From Nostoc sp. 'Lobaria pulmonaria (5183) cyanobiont' (GTDB lineage: Bacteria; Cyanobacteriota; Cyanobacteriia; Cyanobacteriales; Nostocaceae), in NCBI RefSeq assembly GCF_002949795.1, contig NZ_CP026692.1:5192545-5256544 (forward strand): a stretch of 64,000 nt of DNA, in the 5' to 3' direction. The position numbers and the translations under genes were made by a program. How positions within the stretch are numbered: position 1 is the first letter of the stretch; each line of letters opens with the position of its first letter. Below are positions 36,426 through 44,012 of the stretch, in pieces. The notes below the pieces were generated by a model. It was not told the origin of the DNA and searched no databases. It was given only the letters and a program-made list of their open reading frames with translations.

Positions 36426-37529
36426 ATGCGGCAACCTGCACACGGGGGAAATTTAGCCTGGGCAGCAGCACTGGCTGGCTGTCCCCCTGATGCTATTCTG
36501 GATTTTTCTGCTAGTATCAGCCCGTTAGGGCCTCCAAATAGCGCGATCGCTGCTATTAAGTCCCAAATTGGTAATCTTAAGCACTATCCAGACCCAAACT
36601 ATAGTGAACTGAGACTAGCTCTCAGTCACTTCCATCAACTGCCGTCTGAGTGGATTCTGCCGGGTAACGGCTCCGCAGAATTACTCACTTTAATCGGTAG
36701 AGAATTAGCTCAATTAGCCGCAACAATTTTAATCACTCCAGCCTTTGGCGACTACTACCGAACTTTGGCAGCGTACAACGCTAAAGTGCTGGAGTGTCCT
36801 TTGTCATTAGTCATTGGTCATTGGTCACTTGTACTGAGCGTTCGCGTAGCGTCTCGTAGAGAAGCCGAAGTATTGATCATTGACAAAATACAAAGGACAA
36901 AGGACAAAGGACTATTGCTGAATAACCCCCACAACCCAACCGGAAAGCTATTTTCGCGGGAGTCTATTTTGCCCTACCTGGAGCAATTTGCTTTGGTTGT
37001 GGTGGATGAAGCATTTATGGATTTTGTGCCGCCCAATGAGGAACAAAGCCTGATTCCGGTGGTGCAAGAATATCCGAATTTAGTAGTGTTGCGATCGCTG
37101 ACCAAATTTTACAGTCTCCCAGGACTACGATTGGGATATGCGATCGCACATCCTGACTGCCTAGCTAAATGGCAGCTATGGCGCGATCCTTGGCCCGTAA
37201 ACACGCTAGCTGTGGCGGCGGCAATTGCGGCACTCCAGGATACGGAATTTCAGCAGCAAACCTGGGCATGGCTACCACCTGCACGAAACCAACTGTTTCA
37301 GGGTTTAAATGAAATCCCAGGATTGCAACCCCAAGCAAGTGCTGCTAACTTTTTACTGGTTGAGTCCCAAGAATCTACTTCCCAGTTACAGCAACAATTA
37401 CTCAAGGATCACCAGATTCTAATCCGCGATTGCCTTAGTTTTAAAGAACTAGGCGATCGCTTTTTCCGGGTTGCTGTACGTGAAGAGTCTGATAACCAAC
37501 GCTTACTAACAGCGCTAAAAGAGAGTTAG
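36426..37529 (+). CDS. cobD: Threonine-phosphate decarboxylase-like aminotransferase (CobD type)
   Basis: 367 residues, PLP-dependent fold type I. The start (RQPAHGGNLAWAAALAG) and DFSASISPLGPP are typical of CobD, which makes aminopropanol phosphate for cobalamin. NNPHNPTGKLF and the PLP Lys in SLTKFYSLPGLRLGYA are intact. Odd: residues about 125-165 (LSLVIGHWSLVLSV, then RVASRREAEV... to KDKG) come from STRR heptamers plus the dispersed GCGTAGCGTCTCGTAGAGA repeat, in frame, in the strand before NNPHNPTG. Histidinol-phosphate aminotransferase is the alternative family. Confidence 0.83.
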   Translation: MRQPAHGGNLAWAAALAGCPPDAILDFSASISPLGPPNSAIAAIKSQIGNLKHYPDPNYSELRLALSHFHQLPSEWILPGNGSAELLTLIGRELAQLAATILITPAFGDYYRTLAAYNAKVLECPLSLVIGHWSLVLSVRVASRREAEVLIIDKIQRTKDKGLLLNNPHNPTGKLFSRESILPYLEQFALVVVDEAFMDFVPPNEEQSLIPVVQEYPNLVVLRSLTKFYSLPGLRLGYAIAHPDCLAKWQLWRDPWPVNTLAVAAAIAALQDTEFQQQTWAWLPPARNQLFQGLNEIPGLQPQASAANFLLVESQESTSQLQQQLLKDHQILIRDCLSFKELGDRFFRVAVREESDNQRLLTALKES

Positions 37530-37635
37530 GAGTTATAAGTTATAAGTTAGGAGTTATAAGTTAAAAAAGGTTTTAATTCTTAACTGCTAATTCCTAACTC
37601 TTAATTCCTAACTCCTAACTCTAATCTAAATTCAC

Positions 37636-39087
37636 GTGACCGTTGACTACGATGTTGTAATTATTGGCGGCAGTCTTGCTGGATACTACGCTGCCCTTGC
37701 TGCAACCCAACTACGTGCCAAAGTAGCCCTGGTACAACCCAAAGTAGACTATGGGTTTACTCATCACCATGCTCTTACCGAAATTGGTAAACTAGCGCAA
37801 AAGTTGAAGGATGCAGCTGGTTTTGGTATTCATGCCACACACACTGATGCCTCAGAAGAATGCCATATATCTATGGCATGGCAAGAAGCGATGCTGTATG
37901 CTCAATGCGTCGCCTCAAATCTCCAAGAACAGTATTCCCCAGCTATCCTAGCCGCGCAGGGAGTCGATATCATCGTTGGCAGTGGTCAATTTCAATCTTC
38001 ACCCCAATTGGCTTTTGCCGTTAATAATCGCCTACTACGCGCTCGTACTTATTTGCTGGCTAGTGGTTCGCGTCCAGAAATTCCTGAGATTGAAGGATTG
38101 CAAGCCACTGGCTATCTAACCCTTTCTAATATTTGGCAATTTTTACAGGGAGGCATATTACCCAAAAATTGGGTAATTATTGGTGGAATTCCCCAAAGCA
38201 TTGAAATTGCTCAAACTTTAGCAAGGTTTGGTTCCAGTGTGACGCTGGTAGTCAAGCATCCTTATGTTCTTCCATATCTAGACCCTGAGATAGCTATATT
38301 GCTTCAAGCGCAGTTGGAAGTCGAAGGTGTACGCGTCCTCACCAAAAAACCAGTAACTCAGGTGAGGCTAATTGAGAATAAAAAGTGGATTCAAGTAGGA
38401 GATAAGGCCATTGAAACTGATGAAATTTTAGTGGCGACTGGACAACAGCCAAATCTTGAATCCCTAAATCTGGCAGCAGTAGGTGTGAAATGGCATCGGC
38501 GTAGTTTAGTTGTGAATGATAAACTGCAAACCACTAACCACCGCATTTATGCTTGTGGTGATGTAATTGGTGGTTACGACTTTGCCAATATCGCTAATTA
38601 TGAAGCAAAAATTGCGCTAAACAATGCACTCTTTTTCCCCAGGTTACGAGTAAATTATCGCTCCATTCCTTGGGCGATGTTTTCTGTGCCGATGCTGGCG
38701 CAAGTGGGTTTGACAGAAACACAGGCAAAACGCCTATTTAGCCGAGATAAAATTTTAGTTTTGCGACAATATTTTAAAACAGTGGCAGCAGCCCAACTTC
38801 GGAACGAAACCACTGGTATGTGTAAATTAATTGTGTTATACAACGGCGAAATTTTGGGAGCTTCGATATTGGGGGCAGAAGCTGGCGAATTAATTAATTT
38901 GATTGCCTTAGCAATATCACAAAAAATTAAAGTCAAACATCTAGCAAATTTATCTCCTGCCTATCCCAGTTTTTCAGAAATTCTGGAACGAACTGCAAGA
39001 GAGTGGAGTAAGCAAAAGTTAAATACCAACATTCCTTTGCAAGAGTTTTTAGAAGGCTTCTTCTATTTCTGCCGCAATTGGAATTAG
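37636..39087 (+). CDS. FAD-dependent pyridine nucleotide-disulfide oxidoreductase family protein without redox cysteines
   Basis: 483 residues from a GTG (MTVDYDVVIIGGSLAGYYAA). The FAD-binding Rossmann fold, NAD(P) site (WVIIGGIPQSIEIAQTLARFG), ILVATGQQPN and IYACGDVIGGYDF are intact, as is the dimerisation domain (PWAMFSVPMLAQVGLTETQA). In mercuric reductase/lipoamide dehydrogenase the first helix carries CVNVGCxPSK; here that stretch is GFTHHHALTEIGKL with no cysteine. It can still bind FAD and NAD(P)H but cannot use a disulfide. Reaction unknown. STRR repeats lie directly before it. Confidence 0.85.
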   Translation: MTVDYDVVIIGGSLAGYYAALAATQLRAKVALVQPKVDYGFTHHHALTEIGKLAQKLKDAAGFGIHATHTDASEECHISMAWQEAMLYAQCVASNLQEQYSPAILAAQGVDIIVGSGQFQSSPQLAFAVNNRLLRARTYLLASGSRPEIPEIEGLQATGYLTLSNIWQFLQGGILPKNWVIIGGIPQSIEIAQTLARFGSSVTLVVKHPYVLPYLDPEIAILLQAQLEVEGVRVLTKKPVTQVRLIENKKWIQVGDKAIETDEILVATGQQPNLESLNLAAVGVKWHRRSLVVNDKLQTTNHRIYACGDVIGGYDFANIANYEAKIALNNALFFPRLRVNYRSIPWAMFSVPMLAQVGLTETQAKRLFSRDKILVLRQYFKTVAAAQLRNETTGMCKLIVLYNGEILGASILGAEAGELINLIALAISQKIKVKHLANLSPAYPSFSEILERTAREWSKQKLNTNIPLQEFLEGFFYFCRNWN

Positions 39088-39124
39088 CACTTATGCATGG
39101 AGTTGTCACTATAATCACTTAAAC

Positions 39125-39189
39125 AAGGTGCTGATATTATTACTGACTTTGCAGTTCTCGCTGCCTTTGCCAATATTGACAGCACCTTG
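39125..39189. repeat. Inverted repeat after the flavoprotein gene
   Basis: Ten-base perfect arms CAAGGTGCTG and CAGCACCTTG, about 45 bases apart. No T-run follows. Function unknown. Confidence 0.5.
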
Positions 39190-39241
39190 ATTGCAAACAC
39201 AACGTCATCAGAATTGGGGAGCATCCCTCAAAATTGAGCTT

Positions 39242-39386
39242 AGAGGATGTTTTAAAAGGGTCTTTTGCTCTCATAGTTAGCACAGCCAAGCATCTCAGTA
39301 CATGGCTAAAACCTTAATTTTTCGTCGCACTTAACACCGTGCTGAATAGCAAAATTATACCTTTCGGGACTTTTAAAACATCCTCT
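39242..39386. repeat. MITE-like foldback element with 17-bp terminal inverted repeats
   Basis: The ends AGAGGATGTTTTAAAAG and CTTTTAAAACATCCTCT are perfect inverted repeats of 17 bases bounding 145 bases. A related end (TTTAAAACGTCCTCT) occurs at about 48920. No coding capacity inside. This is the structure of a miniature inverted-repeat element. Confidence 0.65.
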
Positions 39387-39388
39387 TA

Positions 39389-39910
39389 TTATTTTTGTTG
39401 AAGTGCAAACTTTAGCTCTGTCAAGTCTAATTCTCCTCCGGTTGTTGTTAATACTAAATTAATGCCTAAAACACTTTTTCCTGTAGTTGTATAGTTAGTT
39501 GGAAGTATTTTATTGGTCAAATCAAAATTTGTAGCACTTGCATATGTTATTTGATATGGTGTTGGTTTATCGCCAAGTAAAAATGATGTTATAGCTACTC
39601 TTGCTGGTGCTTTCTTTACTACACCTTTTAAAGCTAAAGGCACGAGCCTAAATTGCTTTTGAGTATTAGAGGTATCAATTCTAACTATACATCTAGCCCT
39701 TGGTGATTGTGCCTTTACAGTTATAGGAGCGCGAAGCGTCAACTGACTTATTTGCGGATCGAAACTTATATTACATCCCTTATTAACCGAAAATCGTGGC
39801 TGGTTGTTTATTGGAGCAGCAGCGCTAGATGAATTGGCATCATAAGAATAGAAAAAAAACAAGCACATTAATATGAAAAAATTACGTGCATCACTTAATC
39901 TCAACATCAT
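39389..39910 (-). CDS. Small secreted protein, unknown function
   Basis: 173 residues from the ATG at 39910, chosen because GGAG lies just upstream; longer starts at 39922 (ATG) and 39994 (GTG) exist. The N-terminus has a hydrophobic signal (FFILMCLFFFYSY), so it should be exported. The mature part has two cysteines (GCNISF and ARCIVRI), probably one disulfide, and a beta-rich composition ending VLGINLVLTTTGGELDL. The neighbouring gene encodes a protein of the same size with LLGINLIAQSSSG at the same place, so the pair are probably distant paralogues. Confidence 0.65.
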   Translation of the reverse strand: MMLRLSDARNFFILMCLFFFYSYDANSSSAAAPINNQPRFSVNKGCNISFDPQISQLTLRAPITVKAQSPRARCIVRIDTSNTQKQFRLVPLALKGVVKKAPARVAITSFLLGDKPTPYQITYASATNFDLTNKILPTNYTTTGKSVLGINLVLTTTGGELDLTELKFALQQK

Positions 39911-40068
39911 CTTATTCTCCATCAACAGAAATTTATAATCTGAAAAAAGAATACATTCGGTAGATTCAATGAGTGGGGGATTTAGACTCACCACTCATTG
40001 AAGACCACTAAATTTGGAATTTGGTGCGGTGTATCACCATCTATCCGCAGAATCGCTAAAACCAAGGA

Positions 40069-40665
40069 CTAGCAACGCTTTAGGTCAAAATAAAGTCTCA
40101 CATCCCCAGCATTGAGATCGGCTGTATCAACGAAAATAGAACTTCCTGATGAGGATTGTGCAATCAGATTAATACCTAATAGTCCTTGCCCACCACCACT
40201 ACATAAACCTGTAGCAGCTAGAACAGTAATCTCATCTTGCTCCGCAAATGCCTTACTAGATGTAAACTTGGTAGTTTGAGGGGGAGCTACGGCTTGACCA
40301 AGAGCACCACCACTAAAGCTATAAGTTCTGTTTAAACTGGTACCTTTACTCCCTCTATCAAGATCAGTAGTTCCTTGGTACAGTACTTGTACATCTTGGA
40401 CGATGAAACCACTTGGAATAAAAGTTTGAACACGTAAAATACACTTTTTACGCTGACCATTGAATGCATTAAAGTTATCCAAGACGATCGATAAGCTTCT
40501 ACCATCCTCTCCAGGAAGCTGATCGGCAACACTACATCCGCCAGACCCGAGTGCATCTCCAAAAGTAATACTAGGCGGGTCTTCAGCCAAAACCTTGGTC
40601 GCAATCACGTTGATTCCAAGAATTGTAGATACAGATAGTAATACACCAAATTGTTTAAAGTTCAT
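40069..40665 (-). CDS. Secreted DUF4360-like protein
   Basis: 198 residues from the ATG at 40665. Signal peptide (FGVLLSVSTILGINVIATKVLA). The mature protein shows the pattern I associate with DUF4360: a Gly/Cys segment GSGGCSVAD, LSIVLDNFNAFNG, RKKCILRVQTFIPSGF, VQVLYQGTTDLDRGSKG, YSFSGG, and a late LCSGGGQGLLGINLIA, ending in Cys. Four cysteines suggest two disulfides. It is likely periplasmic or extracellular; function unknown. Same strand, 150 bases upstream of the other small secreted protein, so possibly one transcript. Confidence 0.7.
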   Translation of the reverse strand: MNFKQFGVLLSVSTILGINVIATKVLAEDPPSITFGDALGSGGCSVADQLPGEDGRSLSIVLDNFNAFNGQRKKCILRVQTFIPSGFIVQDVQVLYQGTTDLDRGSKGTSLNRTYSFSGGALGQAVAPPQTTKFTSSKAFAEQDEITVLAATGLCSGGGQGLLGINLIAQSSSGSSIFVDTADLNAGDVRLYFDLKRC

Positions 40666-40741
40666 ATTGATTGTACCTATGTTGCTAGAATTGTTTATTG
40701 ATGAAAAATGCATTTAGAAGCCAGAAGGTACGAGGTATGAA

Positions 40742-40793
40742 GGCATCTTTGCTTTAATCCCACGCTTAAAAGCATGAGATTGAAGCAAGGATG
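40742..40793. repeat. Long imperfect hairpin upstream of the secreted-protein gene
   Basis: GCATC-TTGCTT-AATC and its complement GATT-AAGCAA-GATGC fold around GCTTAAAAGC, giving a roughly 50-base stem-loop with few mismatches. It lies about 80 bases before the gene start and could be in its leader. Confidence 0.5.
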
Positions 40794-41353
40794 CTTTGTG
40801 TCTGGTGTTACATATCTCGACACAATATTGTTATAGTAGTGGGCAATTACCCATAACTAAAGTTTTGATTGATACTTACAGGCTTCTGCCTTCTTCAATT
40901 GTGGGAAATCCTTTCAGGTATGCTTTGACAATTTTTGCTCAATCAGGAAATGAAGCATAACTGTATATCGCTGGAGTTAACAGAAAGAAGATGGACATCA
41001 AGTTATAAGATGTATTCTTGCTGTATTTCCGTGTGGTGAAAATCATATAGTTATCTTAATCAGCAAGTGTGTGTTCTCGATCACAGATATATTGTGTCTC
41101 CGAACACTGCCAATTTCAAGCTAGTAGTATGCAGGTAGTATGGAGGAGTAGTACTCCAAAGTTGGGTGCTAAAAATTAGGGCTATAAATCGCCGATTTAA
41201 TAGTGAGATATCGATAGCGCAGCGTTAGTGAGCCGTCGAGCGTCACAGATCGCCGCAGACATCGCAGTGAAATAACTGTTTTTATTGAAAATTTATATTA
41301 TTAAGTGGCTGAAATTCTACTTGTAGACTGGGAACGAGGTAATTGGGAGTGCC
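40794..41353. other. Intergenic region upstream of the secreted-protein genes
   Basis: About 560 bases without a supported gene. It has the Crp-type palindrome noted above and a dispersed repeat fragment near 41218-41270. Nothing else identified. Confidence 0.4.
41070..41085. promoter_or_regulatory. Crp-type binding site candidate
   Basis: TGTGT-N6-TCACA (TGTGTTCTCGATCACA) matches nine of ten consensus positions of the TGTGA-N6-TCACA palindrome used by cAMP receptor proteins, including cyanobacterial ones. It is about 400 bases upstream of the secreted-protein gene, farther than usual. Confidence 0.3.
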
Positions 41354-42061
41354 TTAAAAACCCCGTATGAAAATCCAAATTACTCCCGCCGCTGTTAGAG
41401 GTACGCTGAGGTTATCTGTGCCGTGGGGCGAAACTGCCTCTGCTAAAGTTGCAAAAGTAGCAGTTACCACCGCCGTCAACAAGGCCCACCCGAAACTTAA
41501 AGGCGTTGCCAGGGGACTCAGCGACGAACCAGGTAGCAGTAACAGCACCAAGAAAATCACTACTGTACTCGCTACAAACATTGCTGCTGAACCTTCCCAG
41601 GAACGTATAGAACTTCCCACTTGGTATTTATGTTGCCCAAAACGTCTACCGATTAATGCTGCTAGTGCATCACCCCAGGTCATGGCCATTATCCCTGCTA
41701 CAGCAATTGGAGCGCTATCTACTGGCCCCTCCGGTCGCCATAGTAGCCCGAACAGCAGTGTCACTGAGATAGCGAAATAAACTGTACCGGGTGAGCTATC
41801 CTGGGTATCCATTGCGCCGATGATTCGGTAGCGGTAAAACAGGTAGTTCAATCCGATAAAGGTAGCAAAAGGTATAATTCCGATTTCCCAGTTTCTAAAC
41901 AGTAGCAGGACGCCGAAAGCCCACATCCCTGCACCAATATGGATTACTTTGCGAGTCAAATCCGGCTTCACACCAAACAGCTTACGCAATCCCTCGCCAA
42001 TCACAAGCAGACTGATAGCGTAAACATAAGAAATTGCTAGCCCGATAAAATCATTTGTCAT
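41354..42061 (-). CDS. Phytol/polyprenol kinase family membrane protein (VTE5-like)
   Basis: 235 residues with about six or seven membrane helices. Conserved family features: RKVIHIGAGMWAFG near the N-terminus and the central MTWGDALAALIGRRFG with IRSWEGSAAMF, as in CTP-dependent phytol and dolichol kinases. The closest known group is plant VTE5 and Synechocystis slr1652, which recycles phytol from chlorophyll breakdown to tocopherol. The start lies in TCATTTG repeats. Substrate inferred from family. Confidence 0.85.
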   Translation of the reverse strand: MTNDFIGLAISYVYAISLLVIGEGLRKLFGVKPDLTRKVIHIGAGMWAFGVLLLFRNWEIGIIPFATFIGLNYLFYRYRIIGAMDTQDSSPGTVYFAISVTLLFGLLWRPEGPVDSAPIAVAGIMAMTWGDALAALIGRRFGQHKYQVGSSIRSWEGSAAMFVASTVVIFLVLLLLPGSSLSPLATPLSFGWALLTAVVTATFATLAEAVSPHGTDNLSVPLTAAGVIWIFIRGF

Positions 42062-42117
42062 TTGTCATTTGTCATTGGAGAAAGACTTACAGAAAGTGGC
42101 CCCTCTGCTTTGCTGGT

Positions 42118-43869
42118 TCACTTAGGTCGATCGCTATTTCGTCTAAAGTTTTTTTCTACTGACGAAACGCTACCAATACCTTGAAGAATACCACGACCGA
42201 TTAAACCTAAACCCCGACCAACTATTTGGGTAAGGATAAAAACTATACCGCTACCTACAAAAGCTACTAGCGATTTTAGACGCGGTGCGATCGCATCACT
42301 AAATTCTAGGAGCAATGTTACTACTAAAGGAATATTAGAAAGTTTTACTAACTCCTGATTTCGAGGAGCATAAACTGAAGTATTGGCAATACCACGAGGC
42401 GCAATTACAAATAGCTCATAGCGACTTTCAAAAACTGCTTTTGGCTCGTTTATATAATTTTTAAATTTATATTTCCACGACAAATCATTTCTAAACCGTT
42501 CAATCTCTCTTGTAGAAATCAATTGACGTCCATAAAATTTTTGCTTAATCTCTTCTACATCTGCTAAATAATTTAGCAGCGGTTGTACTACTCCATTCCC
42601 TACCTGAATCAACAAGTTCTCTAAAATCATTAATGCTTGAGATTTGGCTTCATCACTCACTACTGGATAAGAGATATTATCAATGTTCAACTCTGTTTGA
42701 AATAATAGATAAGAATACAACTCATAAACTAGCGGGATTTTATTGAGAATATCTTTTTGCACAACCTCTATATTTTCCAGCAACAAATTAACGACTTCTA
42801 TATTTTGATTAACTATTTTTATCCGAGAAAATTTGCCAAAAAAATCTGTAATTGTTGCTTGCCATAAATCACTTGTTAAAGTATTTTTTAGTTCATATAA
42901 TTGATTTATCTCTATTTGAGAAGTACGCAGTTCATCCAATTGGTTAGCCAATTTTTGCAAAATAAGATAAAGTAATTCCCGTTTTTTATCTTCACGAAAG
43001 ATGTCAATTTCTAAAGGTATATCTGTGACATTTATTAAAGGTAATTGAAGTTTGGTAATACAAGATGTAAATAAGGCAGATTGTAGGCTTCCTGGACTAA
43101 GTAAAGAAGATATAGTTTGCCTTTGTTGAATGGCACTACTTAATGAAGGAGTCAAAGGCGGCCGATCAGCAACCGGAATCTGTTCCTCTTGCCTTTCTGG
43201 TGGTGAAACCAACAACCGATTTAGTAACCAACGAGCCGCTAGCAGTTCTCGCCCCTGTCCAGCTAGAATTGCTCGATCTAGTACTGGTAGTCCGGGAACT
43301 TGTAATTGTGCTGTTACTGCGGCTAGGGTAGCGTCAATGTTAGCAATTCCTGACAAACGTAAATTATTTCGCAGTTTAGAGAAAGGGAGTGAGGAGTTAG
43401 GAGTTAGGAGTGGGGAATTAGGAGTTATTATTGCTTGCGTGTCCTGGAACCAATAGGAACCACCATCTGCAACTTCTTGCATGGCGGCGACTAACTCAAG
43501 AAGTGGTGTACCTTTGAGGCAGTAGCCATTTACACCAACAGATTTCGCCGCCAATAGCAGTCCTTGTTCTTGAATAGAACTCAGGAGCAAAATTGGTAGG
43601 TTGGGATATAAGGCTCTGAGTTGCCGACAGAATTGTAAACCTAGCTGTTGACTGGTGGTGGAGCGACCATTACCGAATTCCAAAACTACCAAATTTACCT
43701 GATTAGGGTCTTTTTCAGCAATTTCTGCTAGAATCTGCAAGGCAACGGTATCAGTTTCTACAACTGCGATCGCTTCCAGGTTAGGAATCGCTTCGAGGGC
43801 TACCCGTAATCCCAGACGAAAAATCGGGTCTTGGTCGATTAACAATAATTTTAGAGGGCGATCGCTCAT
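42118..43869 (-). CDS. Response-regulator-like receiver domain fused to DUF3685
   Basis: 583 residues from the ATG at 43869 (a TTG 12 codons earlier is less likely). Residues 6-125 are a receiver domain: acidic pair in LLLIDQDP, Lys in GYCLKGTPL. The phospho-acceptor position reads LVVLEFGNG, with Glu64 where Asp is expected. The rest is a helical DUF3685 domain; near the end are hydrophobic stretches (LVVTLLLEF, LVAFVGSGIVFILTQIVGRG) suggesting membrane association. Residues about 147-162 (NSPLLTPNSSLP) come from STRR heptamers read in frame. Function unknown. Confidence 0.82.
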   Translation of the reverse strand: MSDRPLKLLLIDQDPIFRLGLRVALEAIPNLEAIAVVETDTVALQILAEIAEKDPNQVNLVVLEFGNGRSTTSQQLGLQFCRQLRALYPNLPILLLSSIQEQGLLLAAKSVGVNGYCLKGTPLLELVAAMQEVADGGSYWFQDTQAIITPNSPLLTPNSSLPFSKLRNNLRLSGIANIDATLAAVTAQLQVPGLPVLDRAILAGQGRELLAARWLLNRLLVSPPERQEEQIPVADRPPLTPSLSSAIQQRQTISSLLSPGSLQSALFTSCITKLQLPLINVTDIPLEIDIFREDKKRELLYLILQKLANQLDELRTSQIEINQLYELKNTLTSDLWQATITDFFGKFSRIKIVNQNIEVVNLLLENIEVVQKDILNKIPLVYELYSYLLFQTELNIDNISYPVVSDEAKSQALMILENLLIQVGNGVVQPLLNYLADVEEIKQKFYGRQLISTREIERFRNDLSWKYKFKNYINEPKAVFESRYELFVIAPRGIANTSVYAPRNQELVKLSNIPLVVTLLLEFSDAIAPRLKSLVAFVGSGIVFILTQIVGRGLGLIGRGILQGIGSVSSVEKNFRRNSDRPK

Positions 43870-44012
43870 AATCCACTCAATTACATCAGCACTGTTTTTT
43901 ACCAATCAGAAAACAGCTTTGATACAAAACTTTGTCTTCCCCATTGTCACCTGTTTTCGCAAACTGATAAATCGATCATAATTGCCTTATGCAGCCTTCA
44001 CTGTGTAATTAA

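Noticed and set aside
41367..41780. 137-codon plus-strand frame opposite the phytol kinase
   Set aside because: Mirrors a confident multi-helix membrane protein; its own sequence is Ala/Thr/Pro-rich shadow composition.
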